Made by a program: the position numbers and the translations under genes
In this document: positions 54,751 to 62,937 of the stretch, in pieces
How the letters are laid out: the number at the start of each line of letters is the position of its first letter
Numbering within the stretch: position 1 is the first letter of the stretch
Notes under the pieces: model-generated
The model's database searches: none
What the model saw: the letters and a program-made list of their open reading frames with translations, nothing else
Told to the model about the DNA's origin: nothing
Assembly: GCF_015159595.1 (NCBI RefSeq)
Contig: NZ_CP063304.1
Location: forward strand, 682,001 to 746,000
Length of the DNA: 64,000 bases
From: Blautia liquoris
GTDB taxonomy: Bacteria; Bacillota; Clostridia; Lachnospirales; Lachnospiraceae
Reading direction: 5' to 3'

Positions 54751-55764
54751 ATGGCAGTAAAAGTAGCAATTAATGGTTTTGGACGTATCGGCCGCCTTGC
54801 TTTCAGACAGATGTTTGGCGCGGAGGGATACGAAGTCGTAGCTATTAACGATCTGACATCACCAAAGATGTTGGCTCATTTGTTAAAATATGATTCATCA
54901 CAGGGAAAATATACATTGGCTGATAAAGTAGAATCGGATGACGATTCCATCACCGTAGACGGACAGAATATCAAAATTTATGCATTCCCGGATGCAAATA
55001 ACTGCCCATGGGGCGAACTTGGAGTTGATGTAGTTCTCGAGTGCTCAGGATTCTACACATCAAAAGAAAAAGCTCAGGCACATATCAATGCTGGCGCTCG
55101 TAAAGTTGTTATCTCTGCTCCGGCAGGAAATGACCTGCCAACAGTCGTTTACAATGTAAACCACGAAACTCTGAAACCGGAAGACACAATCATATCAGCT
55201 GCTTCCTGTACAACAAACTGCCTGGCTCCTATGGCAAAGGCACTTAATGAACTTGCACCCATTAAATCTGGTATCATGTGCACAATCCATGCTTATACAG
55301 GGGATCAGATGATTCTTGACGGACCGCAGAGGAAAGGCGATCTCAGAAGATCTCGTGCAGCTGCAGTAAATATCGTTCCTAACAGCACTGGTGCTGCAAA
55401 AGCCATTGGCCTTGTTATTCCTGAATTAAAGGGCAAACTGATCGGTGCTGCTCAGCGTGTACCGGTTCCGGCTGGTTCTACAACACTGTTGAATGCAGTT
55501 GTTGAGGGCGATGTAACTGCTGAACAGATCAATGAAAAGATGAAAGCTTCTTCTGACGAATCCTTTGGATACAACACAGATGAAATCGTATCCAGTGATA
55601 TTCTCGGCATGACTTTTGGATCATTGTTTGATGCTACACAGACTATGGTTCTTCCTCTCGGGAATGGAACAACTCAGGTGCAGGTAGTTTCATGGTATGA
55701 CAATGAGAATTCTTATACAAGCCAGATGGTTCGTACAATCAAATATTTCTCAGAGTTATCATAA
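54751..55764 (+). CDS. gap: Glyceraldehyde-3-phosphate dehydrogenase
   Basis: Glycolytic NAD-dependent enzyme. NGFGRIGR is at residues 8-15; catalytic Cys153 in SCTTNC and His180 follow the standard spacing. AINDL with Asp34 favours NAD. 337 residues. AGGAGG precedes ATG. First of gap-pgk-tpiA, but a terminator separates it from pgk, which suggests unequal expression. Confidence 0.97.
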   Translation: MAVKVAINGFGRIGRLAFRQMFGAEGYEVVAINDLTSPKMLAHLLKYDSSQGKYTLADKVESDDDSITVDGQNIKIYAFPDANNCPWGELGVDVVLECSGFYTSKEKAQAHINAGARKVVISAPAGNDLPTVVYNVNHETLKPEDTIISAASCTTNCLAPMAKALNELAPIKSGIMCTIHAYTGDQMILDGPQRKGDLRRSRAAAVNIVPNSTGAAKAIGLVIPELKGKLIGAAQRVPVPAGSTTLLNAVVEGDVTAEQINEKMKASSDESFGYNTDEIVSSDILGMTFGSLFDATQTMVLPLGNGTTQVQVVSWYDNENSYTSQMVRTIKYFSELS

Positions 55765-55785
55765 ATAAAAAACAAGATCCATAAG

Positions 55786-55820
55786 GGGTCCGGTTCTCTT
55801 TGGACCGGGCCCTGATTTTT
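55786..55820 (+). terminator. Intrinsic terminator after gap
   Basis: GGGTCCGGTTC pairs with GGACCGGGCCC (11 pairs, two G-T), followed by TGATTTTT. Confidence 0.8.
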
Positions 55821-55846
55821 ATATAATTTGACGCTTACATCAAAAG

Positions 55847-55946
55847 AGGTTGGGGTCAAAAGTAATTTGCCCCCCTATGATACCCAAGGTCATGCTTTTT
55901 CATGCGAGCATGAAAAGCAGAACCTTTTGACCCTGGTATTATCAAA
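55847..55946 (-). repeat. Dispersed hairpin repeat, type A copy 2 (gap-pgk gap)
   Basis: Outer arms GGGTCAAAAG (55853-55862) and CTTTTGACCC (55924-55933); inner hairpin with the TTTTTCATGC/GCATGAAAA core (55894-55918). On minus it matches the copy at 7587-7648 over most of its length. Confidence 0.75.
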
Positions 55947-55964
55947 ATAAATAGGAGAATGATT

Positions 55965-57158
55965 ATGCTGAACAAAAAAAGTGTAGATGATATTAATGTA
56001 AAAGGGCAAAAAGTCTTGGTTCGTTGTGACTTTAATGTGCCCCTTGAAAACGGAAAGATTACTGATGACACCCGACTGGTGGCGGCACTGCCGACAATCA
56101 AAAAACTGGTTTCAGACGGTGGAAAGGTAATTCTCTGCTCGCATCTTGGAAAACCGAAAGGACAGCCTCTTCCTGAGATGTCACTGGCACCGGTTGCTGT
56201 CCGTTTAAGTGAACTTCTGGGACAAACAGTAAGATTTGCAGCGGATCGGGGAGTGGTTGGACCGAATGCAAAGGCAGCGGTTGACATCATGAATGATGGA
56301 GACATCGTTCTTCTCGAGAATACCCGTTACAGGGCAGAAGAGACTAAGAATGAAGATACCTTTAGCAAAGACCTGGCATCCCTTGCAGAAGTATTCGTAG
56401 ATGATGCATTCGGAACTGCTCACAGAGCGCATTGTTCGAATGTCGGTGTTACAAAATATATGAAGACCAATGTAGTCGGTTATCTGATGCAAAAAGAGAT
56501 TGATTTCCTGGGAAATGCAGTCAATGATCCGAAACGTCCTTTTGTGGCAATCTTAGGGGGTGCGAAAGTTTCCAGCAAACTTTCCGTAATCGAAAACCTT
56601 CTGGATAAAGTAGATGTACTGATTATCGGAGGGGGAATGTCCTATACTTTCAGTAAAGCACAAGGAGGCACAGTTGGAAATTCTCTTCTGGAAGAAGATT
56701 ACTGTGACTACGCATTGAAAATGATCAAGAAAGCCAAAGACAACAAAGTAAAACTCTTACTTCCTGTAGATACAGTCATTGCTGATGATTTTTCAAATGA
56801 TGCAAATACGGAAGTAGTTGATGCCGGAAAGATCCCTGATGGATGGGAAGGCCTGGATATCGGACCAAAGACCTGTGATCTGTTCGCAGATGCGGTAAAA
56901 GATGCACAGACGGTAGTTTGGAACGGACCGATGGGAGCCTTCGAAATGTCAAAATTTGCAGTCGGAACCGAAGCTGTTGCTAAAGCACTTGCCGACACCG
57001 ATGCAGTCACAATCATTGGCGGCGGAGACTCCGCAGCAGCGATCAACAGCCTTGGATATGGCGATAAGATGACACATATCTCAACAGGTGGCGGAGCATC
57101 TATGGAGTTCCTGGAAGGAAAAGAACTCCCCGGAGTAGCAGCAGCAGATAATAAGTAA
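55965..57158 (+). CDS. pgk: Phosphoglycerate kinase
   Basis: Substrate-level phosphorylation step of glycolysis. [18 protein letters not shown] is near residue 17, SHLGKPKG near 60, and the C-terminal GGGDSAAA nucleotide loop near 350. ATG 55965 is chosen because AGGAG lies seven bases upstream; ATG 55959 is too close to it. 397 residues. Confidence 0.97.
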   Translation: MLNKKSVDDINVKGQKVLVRCDFNVPLENGKITDDTRLVAALPTIKKLVSDGGKVILCSHLGKPKGQPLPEMSLAPVAVRLSELLGQTVRFAADRGVVGPNAKAAVDIMNDGDIVLLENTRYRAEETKNEDTFSKDLASLAEVFVDDAFGTAHRAHCSNVGVTKYMKTNVVGYLMQKEIDFLGNAVNDPKRPFVAILGGAKVSSKLSVIENLLDKVDVLIIGGGMSYTFSKAQGGTVGNSLLEEDYCDYALKMIKKAKDNKVKLLLPVDTVIADDFSNDANTEVVDAGKIPDGWEGLDIGPKTCDLFADAVKDAQTVVWNGPMGAFEMSKFAVGTEAVAKALADTDAVTIIGGGDSAAAINSLGYGDKMTHISTGGGASMEFLEGKELPGVAAADNK

Positions 57159-57230
57159 GGCACTTAGCGAGGTGTTGTCGAGCCTAGTAAGGTGAACAAA
57201 CCCATAAGGCACTTACTTAGAGAGGCACTT
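57156..57230 (+). repeat. Short direct repeats between pgk and tpiA
   Basis: TAAGGCACTTA occurs at 57156-57166 and 57205-57215, and AGGCACTT again at 57223-57230. The first copy includes the pgk stop codon. No terminator is seen, so pgk and tpiA are probably co-transcribed. Confidence 0.6.
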
Positions 57231-57245
57231 TTAAAGGAGAAAATT

Positions 57246-57989
57246 ATGAGAAAGAAGATTATTGCCGGAAACTGGAAGATGAATATGACTCCGACGGCAG
57301 CCGTGGAGCTTACAAATACATTGAAGCCGCTGGTTGCGAATGAGGAGGTCGATGTCGTATTCTGCGTTCCTGCCATTGATATCATTCCTGTGGTAAAAGC
57401 CTGTGAAGGAACGAATATTCAGGTAGGAGCAGAGAATATGTATTTTGAGGAAAGTGGAGCCTATACTGGTGAAATTTCACCGGAGATGCTTACGGACGCC
57501 GGAGTCAAGTATGTGGTTTTGGGACATTCTGAGAGAAGAGAGTATTTTGGCGAGACGAATGAAGATGTGAACAAGAAGGTCTTAAAAGCCTTTGAACATA
57601 ATATCACTCCGATTATGTGCTGCGGTGAGACTTTAGATCAGAGAGAACAGGGTATCACCATGGACTTCATACGTCAGCAGGTAAAGGTAGGATTTTTGAA
57701 TGTAACTGTGGATCAGGCCAAAACGGCGATAATCGCCTATGAGCCAATCTGGGCGATTGGAACCGGAAAGACAGCGACGGCCGATCAGGCAGAAGAGGTC
57801 TGCAAGGGAATCCGTGACTGCATTGCCGAGATCTATGATAGGGATACTGCGGAACAGATCAGAATTCAGTATGGTGGTTCTGTCAATGGCAAAAATGCAG
57901 CAGAGCTTTTCGCACAGCCAGATATTGACGGTGGTCTGGTCGGCGGTGCTTCCTTAAAAGAAGACTTCGGAGAGATCGTACACTGGTGA
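57246..57989 (+). CDS. tpiA: Triosephosphate isomerase
   Basis: Interconverts dihydroxyacetone phosphate and glyceraldehyde-3-phosphate. IAGNWKMNM is at residues 6-14, catalytic His in GHSERR near 97, catalytic Glu in [15 protein letters not shown] near 167, and phosphate loops QYGGSV and GGLVGGASL. The start at 57246 follows AAAGGAG; the longer frame from 57192 is rejected. About 247 residues. Confidence 0.97.
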   Translation: MRKKIIAGNWKMNMTPTAAVELTNTLKPLVANEEVDVVFCVPAIDIIPVVKACEGTNIQVGAENMYFEESGAYTGEISPEMLTDAGVKYVVLGHSERREYFGETNEDVNKKVLKAFEHNITPIMCCGETLDQREQGITMDFIRQQVKVGFLNVTVDQAKTAIIAYEPIWAIGTGKTATADQAEEVCKGIRDCIAEIYDRDTAEQIRIQYGGSVNGKNAAELFAQPDIDGGLVGGASLKEDFGEIVHW

Positions 57990-58000
57990 TATCAGGGACT

Positions 58001-58086
58001 CAAAGTACGGAACAATCCGTGGTTCACAAAAGTGCAAAACGCCACAAGGAGACTAGTGTTTTTTATGCTTATATGAAAAGGCACCC
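58001..58086 (+). repeat. Dispersed hairpin repeat downstream of tpiA
   Basis: AAAGTACGGAACAATCCGTGG, then AAAAGTGC, GCCACAAGGAGACTAGTG and TTTTTTATG/TATGAAAA, ending GGCACCC. These follow in the same order as the elements at 7711-7826, with point differences. Confidence 0.7.
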
Positions 58087-58104
58087 TCTCCCGAATTAAC
58101 ACGA

Positions 58105-58148
58105 CAGAGGCATATTACCCAATTGACTGATCCGGTAATATGCCTCTG
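58105..58148. other. Perfect 15-bp inverted repeat before the sigma-like gene
   Basis: CAGAGGCATATTACC (58105-58119) and its exact complement (58134-58148) flank a 14-base loop. No T run follows on plus. It lies 32 bp upstream of the TTG start, so an operator or leader hairpin is as likely as a terminator. Confidence 0.6.
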
Positions 58149-58180
58149 CTTATCACCCGTTTGAAAGGATGAAATATTAA

Positions 58181-58939
58181 TTGAACGTAGAAAGCTTTCA
58201 GAAAAAACTAGGCGAGATCATGAAACTTGCGAAATATAACAACAACATATTGAACTATGATATCGCCGTTCATTTCTTTGAAGAAGACCACTTAAACGAA
58301 GACCAGACTGCAAGTATTCTTGCATACCTACGGTCACAGGGAGTCCATATAAAAAATGGACTGGGAGATGACGGCACTAAGGCGGATGGGCCTGTGCCAT
58401 TCGTGACGAAAAAAACTCCTGATCCACTTACACAAGAGGAAGAAGAGTATTTAAAGGATTATTTGGAAGAAATCAGAGGCGGATTTGAATCTGAGGAGCA
58501 AGAGAAGAGACTGCTGAGATCAGCTTTGGAGGGTGACGACGAGGCAAAGAAACGTCTGATTGAAGCCTATGTTCCGGATGTGATATCTTCAGTGAGAAAA
58601 TTCCATCGCAAAGAGTTCTTTGCCGGTGATATGCTGCAAGAGGGCAATCTGGGTCTGATAATGGCACTTGAAGACATTGCTGACCATAAAGATACAAATC
58701 TTCGTGCATGGATCATGGGTTCCATCGATCAGGCAATACTTACAGCCATACAGGCACAGGAACAGCAAAAATGGGAAGATGATGCTCTGGTGGGGCGGGT
58801 AGAAAAACTTGAATCAGCAGTAAAGCAGCTCACAGATGAATCCGAAGAAAAATTCAGCGTAGAGGAATTGTCAGCACTTTTAGACATGAGTGTGGATGAA
58901 ATAGAAGATGTACTTCGCCTGACCGGCGATGACAAATAA
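58181..58939 (+). CDS. Sigma-70-like protein lacking region 4
   Basis: 252 residues. Residues 1-55 resemble sigma region 1.1. Residues 83-115 (DPLTQEEEEYLKDYLEEI) resemble region 1.2. Residues 117-165 match regions 2.1-2.2, with DMLQEGNLGLIMALE in the core-RNA-polymerase contact. Regions 2.3-2.4 are degenerate: AWIMGSIDQAI replaces the usual YATWWIRQAI. Residues 225-247 (FSVEELSALLDMSVDEIEDVL) look like region 3. There is no region 4 helix-turn-helix. The start is TTG 58181 with AAAGGA about eleven bases upstream. It may bind core polymerase without recognising a -35; its function is unknown. Confidence 0.75.
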   Translation: MNVESFQKKLGEIMKLAKYNNNILNYDIAVHFFEEDHLNEDQTASILAYLRSQGVHIKNGLGDDGTKADGPVPFVTKKTPDPLTQEEEEYLKDYLEEIRGGFESEEQEKRLLRSALEGDDEAKKRLIEAYVPDVISSVRKFHRKEFFAGDMLQEGNLGLIMALEDIADHKDTNLRAWIMGSIDQAILTAIQAQEQQKWEDDALVGRVEKLESAVKQLTDESEEKFSVEELSALLDMSVDEIEDVLRLTGDDK

Positions 58940-58957
58940 CGCCACTTGTGATACAAT

Positions 58958-58997
58958 GTTTTAGGATTGCGGGAGCAGAATGCAGCCCGAATAGGGA
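58958..58997 (+). repeat. Dispersed repeat fragment before ung
   Basis: TTAGGATTGCGGGAGCA is identical to 7694-7710. It is followed by GAATGCAGCCC.AATAGGG, which matches 7659-7676, so two blocks of the 7.6-kb element are joined in the other order. Confidence 0.65.
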
Positions 58998-59020
58998 ATA
59001 CCAAGGAGGAAGGAAGAGTT

Positions 59021-59695
59021 ATGCCACCGATCAACGGAGCCTGGGCAAGGGCACTCGAAAGTGAATTTCACAAACCATATTATAGAGAGCTTTTCAATAC
59101 GGTAGGTAAAGAATACCGGACACATAGGGTTTTTCCACCTCCGGATGATATTTTTAACGCATTTCACTTTACACCGCTGGATCAGGTGAAAGTGGTGATC
59201 TTAGGACAGGATCCTTATCATGGCGATGGGCAGGCGCATGGTCTTTCTTTTTCTGTAAAGCCTAGTGTTGAGATTCCACCGTCATTGGAAAACATATATA
59301 AAGAACTGGAAGATGACCTCGGCTGTTACATACCCAATAATGGCTATCTGGAGAAATGGGCCAGACAGGGAGTCCTGATGCTGAATACGGTTTTGACGGT
59401 GCGGGCTCATCAGGCAAATTCACACCGTGGAATCGGATGGGAGCAGTTTACCGATGCGGCAATTAAGGTATTGGCAGATCAGAACCGGCCAATGGTATTC
59501 ATACTTTGGGGAAGACCGGCGCAGGCCAAAAAATCCATGCTGTACAATCCAAAACATCTGATTTTGGAGGCACCTCATCCCAGCCCTCTTGCAGCTTACA
59601 GAGGATTTTTTGGGAGTAAACCTTTTTCCAAAACAAATAAATATCTCGAGGAAAACGGAATTACACCCATCGACTGGCAGATAGAAAACAAATAA
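59021..59695 (+). CDS. ung: Uracil-DNA glycosylase
   Basis: Removes uracil from DNA. VILGQDPYHGDGQAHGLSFSV near residue 60 holds the catalytic Asp in the DPYH motif; the uracil-binding loop is HPSPLAAYRGFFG near 188. The start at 59021 follows GGAGGAAGGAAG; an upstream frame from 58967 lies in the repeat and is rejected. 224 residues, normal. Confidence 0.95.
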   Translation: MPPINGAWARALESEFHKPYYRELFNTVGKEYRTHRVFPPPDDIFNAFHFTPLDQVKVVILGQDPYHGDGQAHGLSFSVKPSVEIPPSLENIYKELEDDLGCYIPNNGYLEKWARQGVLMLNTVLTVRAHQANSHRGIGWEQFTDAAIKVLADQNRPMVFILWGRPAQAKKSMLYNPKHLILEAPHPSPLAAYRGFFGSKPFSKTNKYLEENGITPIDWQIENK

Positions 59696-59716
59696 GAAGA
59701 GATACGGAGTTAGAAG

Positions 59717-61339
59717 ATGAGTAAGAAAAATACGCTGATGAAAAATGCCACTCTGCTTATGGCGGCATCGCTCATTTCCAGAATCATAGGATTGCTTTAC
59801 AGACGTCCTCTCGGACAGGTACTTGGAAGAGAAGGGCTTGGGTATTATGCGTATGCAAGCAATCTGTATGCAATATTGCTTTTAGTGTCATCATACAGCA
59901 TACCAATGGCAGTTTCCAAAGTAGTATCGGAACGTCTGGCACTGAAACAATATAAGAATGCACACAAAGTCTTTCGGGGAGCACTTCTCTATGCATTGCT
60001 TGTCGGCGGATTTGCCGCACTGATCGCACTATTCGGGGGAAGATTCTTATTGCCGAGAAATCAGCAGAACGCGATTCTGGCACTCCGTGTTCTTGCACCT
60101 ACCATTCTGTTGTCAGCTATACTTGGTGTTTTCCGTGGATATTTTCAGGCACATAATACCATGATGCCTACTTCGATCTCTCAGATATCAGAGCAGCTTG
60201 TGAATGCAGTAGTCAGTGTACTGGCGGGCTATCTTTTAATCAAAGGATTTGCAAAAAATAAGACAACACATGCCATCTATGGTGCGGCAGGCGGTACGAT
60301 GGGAACCGGAGCGGGCGTGCTCGCAGGACTGATCTTTATGATATTTGTCTACATGGTAAACAAGAATACGATTGAAAGACAGATGGAGAGAGATATCAGT
60401 GAAAAAGAGGAGAGTTTTGGTGAAATTTTTCGAATTATCTTTCATTTAGTGACTCCGGTTATCTTCACGACCTTTATCTATAATGCAAGTGCTTATCTGG
60501 ACAGCTACATTTTTTCCAGTATTCAGGGCTTCCACGGGATCAGCAGCAAGGTGATTTCAGAACAGTATGGCGAATTCAGCAATTATTATATCACATTGAT
60601 CAATGTTCCATTGTCTCTGGCTTCCGCCAGTGCCTCTGCCATGATGCCGATTGTGTCGGGAAATTATGCGACTGGACAGAAAGAAGATGCAAACAATCAG
60701 ATCAGTGAGACGATAAAGCTGACGATGTTCATCTGCATTCCGGCTGCTGTGGGGTTATCTGTGCTGGCGCATCCGATAATGGGAGTCCTGTTCCCGGGAT
60801 CGACACGCCTTGCGAGTAACCTACTGATGTTCGGAGCAATCTCTGTGATCTTTTCAGCACTGTCGACAATCACAAACAGCGTCCTGCAGTCGATCGGGCA
60901 GCAGAAAACAGCACTTTTCAATGCAGCAATTTCGCTGGTGCTCAATCTTGTCATATTGGCTTTGATGCTCTTGATTGCACCGGGAATCGGAATTTATGCC
61001 CTGTTGATTGTCAATATTTTGTTTGCTGTCAGTATGTGTATATTGAACGGCATGGCAATTAGTAAATATCTGGGATATAAAAATGAAATCAAAGATTCCT
61101 ATGGAAAGCCATTTGTAGCAGCTGCAGGAATGGGACTAATCACAAGAATTATATACAATGGACTCTTTGAGCTGACGAAGCGTCCGTCGATTTGTCTGAT
61201 CATCTCTATTGTAATTGCAGTTGTTGTATATTTGATCCTTTTTGTTGTGGTTACAGGTACAAAGGAAGAGGAGATGAAGCGTTTTCCGTTTGGAACAAAG
61301 ATTACTGCATTTTTGCATTTAATTAAAATATACCGTTAA
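59717..61339 (+). CDS. MurJ/SpoVB-family lipid flippase (YtgP-like)
   Basis: 540 residues with about 14 membrane helices, starting KNATLLMAASLISRIIGLLYRRPLG. The MOP-superfamily protein most resembles YtgP/Amj-context lipid II flippases of Firmicutes. It probably moves peptidoglycan precursor across the membrane. It is the second flippase of this superfamily in the window, clearly different in sequence from the one at 49.9-51.4 kb. The gene starts 21 bp after ung. Confidence 0.88.
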   Translation: MSKKNTLMKNATLLMAASLISRIIGLLYRRPLGQVLGREGLGYYAYASNLYAILLLVSSYSIPMAVSKVVSERLALKQYKNAHKVFRGALLYALLVGGFAALIALFGGRFLLPRNQQNAILALRVLAPTILLSAILGVFRGYFQAHNTMMPTSISQISEQLVNAVVSVLAGYLLIKGFAKNKTTHAIYGAAGGTMGTGAGVLAGLIFMIFVYMVNKNTIERQMERDISEKEESFGEIFRIIFHLVTPVIFTTFIYNASAYLDSYIFSSIQGFHGISSKVISEQYGEFSNYYITLINVPLSLASASASAMMPIVSGNYATGQKEDANNQISETIKLTMFICIPAAVGLSVLAHPIMGVLFPGSTRLASNLLMFGAISVIFSALSTITNSVLQSIGQQKTALFNAAISLVLNLVILALMLLIAPGIGIYALLIVNILFAVSMCILNGMAISKYLGYKNEIKDSYGKPFVAAAGMGLITRIIYNGLFELTKRPSICLIISIVIAVVVYLILFVVVTGTKEEEMKRFPFGTKITAFLHLIKIYR

Positions 61340-61360
61340 GACCTGAAAGGATAAAGAAAT

Positions 61361-61840
61361 ATGGAAAAAATAGCAAGTTTTACTGTAAATCATATAGAGC
61401 TGCAGCCTGGAATCTATGTGTCAAGAAAAGATCATATCGGGGCGGAGACGATCACTACTTTTGATCTTCGAATGACTTCTCCGAATGAAGAACCGGTTAT
61501 GAATACCGCAGAGCTTCATACGATAGAACATCTTGCGGCGACCTGCCTCAGAAACGATTCAAAGTGGAAAGATAAGATGATTTACTTTGGACCGATGGGC
61601 TGCAGGACAGGATGTTATCTTCTTCTGGCGGGTGATTATGAGTCGAAAGATATTGTAGATCTCGTTACTCATACATTCGAGTTTATCCGAGATTTTGAAG
61701 GCGAGATTCCCGGAGCAAAGGCAAAAGACTGCGGAAACTATCTGGATCAGAATCTGGGTATGGCAAAGTATACAGCAAACAGATATCTGAATGAAGTATT
61801 ATATGATATTAAGCCAGACCGGCTTGTATATCCTGAATGA
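61361..61840 (+). CDS. luxS: S-ribosylhomocysteine lyase LuxS
   Basis: Splits S-ribosylhomocysteine into homocysteine and the AI-2 precursor DPD. The metal-binding HTIEH motif is near residues 53-57, Cys in GPMGCRTGCY near 83, and the third ligand Cys in AKDCGNYLDQN near 126. 159 residues, full length. AAAGGA precedes ATG. No pfs nucleosidase is beside it. Confidence 0.96.
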   Translation: MEKIASFTVNHIELQPGIYVSRKDHIGAETITTFDLRMTSPNEEPVMNTAELHTIEHLAATCLRNDSKWKDKMIYFGPMGCRTGCYLLLAGDYESKDIVDLVTHTFEFIRDFEGEIPGAKAKDCGNYLDQNLGMAKYTANRYLNEVLYDIKPDRLVYPE

Positions 61841-61863
61841 ACGGAAGGTGGCTTAAAAGCAAT

Positions 61864-62937
61864 ATGAAAGATACAGCTGGAAAGTATGTAGCTTATGTGG
61901 GAACTTATACACATGGCAGCAGTATAGGAATTCATCTGTATGATGTAGATGTGGAAGAAGGCACTCTGACAGAGCGAAAGGTGATACCGGTGAGAAATTC
62001 TTCGCACATCTGCCGATCTCTAAACGGGAAATACCTGTACTCTATAGCAGATGAAGGAGTTGCTGTCTTTTCGATTGATGAAAAAGACGGAGACCTGCTG
62101 CCAATTAATAAAGTTGATATCGATGGAATGCGAGGATGTTATTTATCGGTAGATCAGGACGGATGTTACCTGTATGTGGCGGGTTACCATGATGGAAAGG
62201 TGACGGTGGTACATACACATCGTGACGGCCGGCTGGGCAGCCTGATGGACGGAGTGTTCCACAAGGGCCTCGGAAGTGTAGCAGAACGGAGCTTTCATCC
62301 GCATGTAAGCTGTGTGATTCCCACACCGGATAATAAGTATCTTTGCGCAGTGGATAACGGTATTGATCAGGTTAAGATTTATAAAATAAATAAGCAGAAG
62401 AACAGGCTTCAGCTTGTGGATATATTAAGGTGCGAAAGGGAATCCGGGCCGAGACGCCTGCTTTTTTCGAAAGATGGACGTTTTGCCTATCTGATCTTTG
62501 AATTGACGAATGTGGTAGATGTATTCGGGTATAAAGAGGGGGCGAATGCCCCCGAATTTGAGAAACTGCAGTCCATCAGTACTACTTCTGACAACGTAGA
62601 CCGTGCACATGATGCTGCGTCTGGCATCTGTTTTTCGAATGATGGCAAATACCTGTTTACGTCCACAGCGGGAGATAATACAGTTGCCATGTACAGCATC
62701 AATTCCAAAGACGGTCTGCTGAACAAGGAATTTGCACTCCCCATCAGTGGTGAATATCCAAAAGATATCGCTATGTTTCCAGATGATAGGCACATTGCGG
62801 TCGTGAACCATGAATCAAACAGTATTACGACATTTGCCATTGATTATGAAAGAAAGGTTCTGGTGCAAAAAGGAAAGCCTATGAAAGTGGAGACGCCAAA
62901 CTGTATTCTGATTGCATCAGTTGGCGCGATGATATAA
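61864..62937 (+). CDS. Lactonase-family seven-bladed beta-propeller protein
   Basis: YbhE/6-phosphogluconolactonase-like protein of 357 residues. YVAYVGTYTHGSSIGIHLYDV opens the first blade, and repeated blade motifs include FHPHVSCVIPTPDNKYLCAVDNG and DAASGICFSNDGKYLFTST. The start is uncertain: ATG 61864 has GGAAGGTGG twelve bases upstream, while ATG 61837 overlaps the luxS stop (ATGA) but lacks a ribosome site. Coupling to luxS is notable. The substrate is unknown; no glucose-6-phosphate dehydrogenase is near. Confidence 0.85.
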   Translation: MKDTAGKYVAYVGTYTHGSSIGIHLYDVDVEEGTLTERKVIPVRNSSHICRSLNGKYLYSIADEGVAVFSIDEKDGDLLPINKVDIDGMRGCYLSVDQDGCYLYVAGYHDGKVTVVHTHRDGRLGSLMDGVFHKGLGSVAERSFHPHVSCVIPTPDNKYLCAVDNGIDQVKIYKINKQKNRLQLVDILRCERESGPRRLLFSKDGRFAYLIFELTNVVDVFGYKEGANAPEFEKLQSISTTSDNVDRAHDAASGICFSNDGKYLFTSTAGDNTVAMYSINSKDGLLNKEFALPISGEYPKDIAMFPDDRHIAVVNHESNSITTFAIDYERKVLVQKGKPMKVETPNCILIASVGAMI

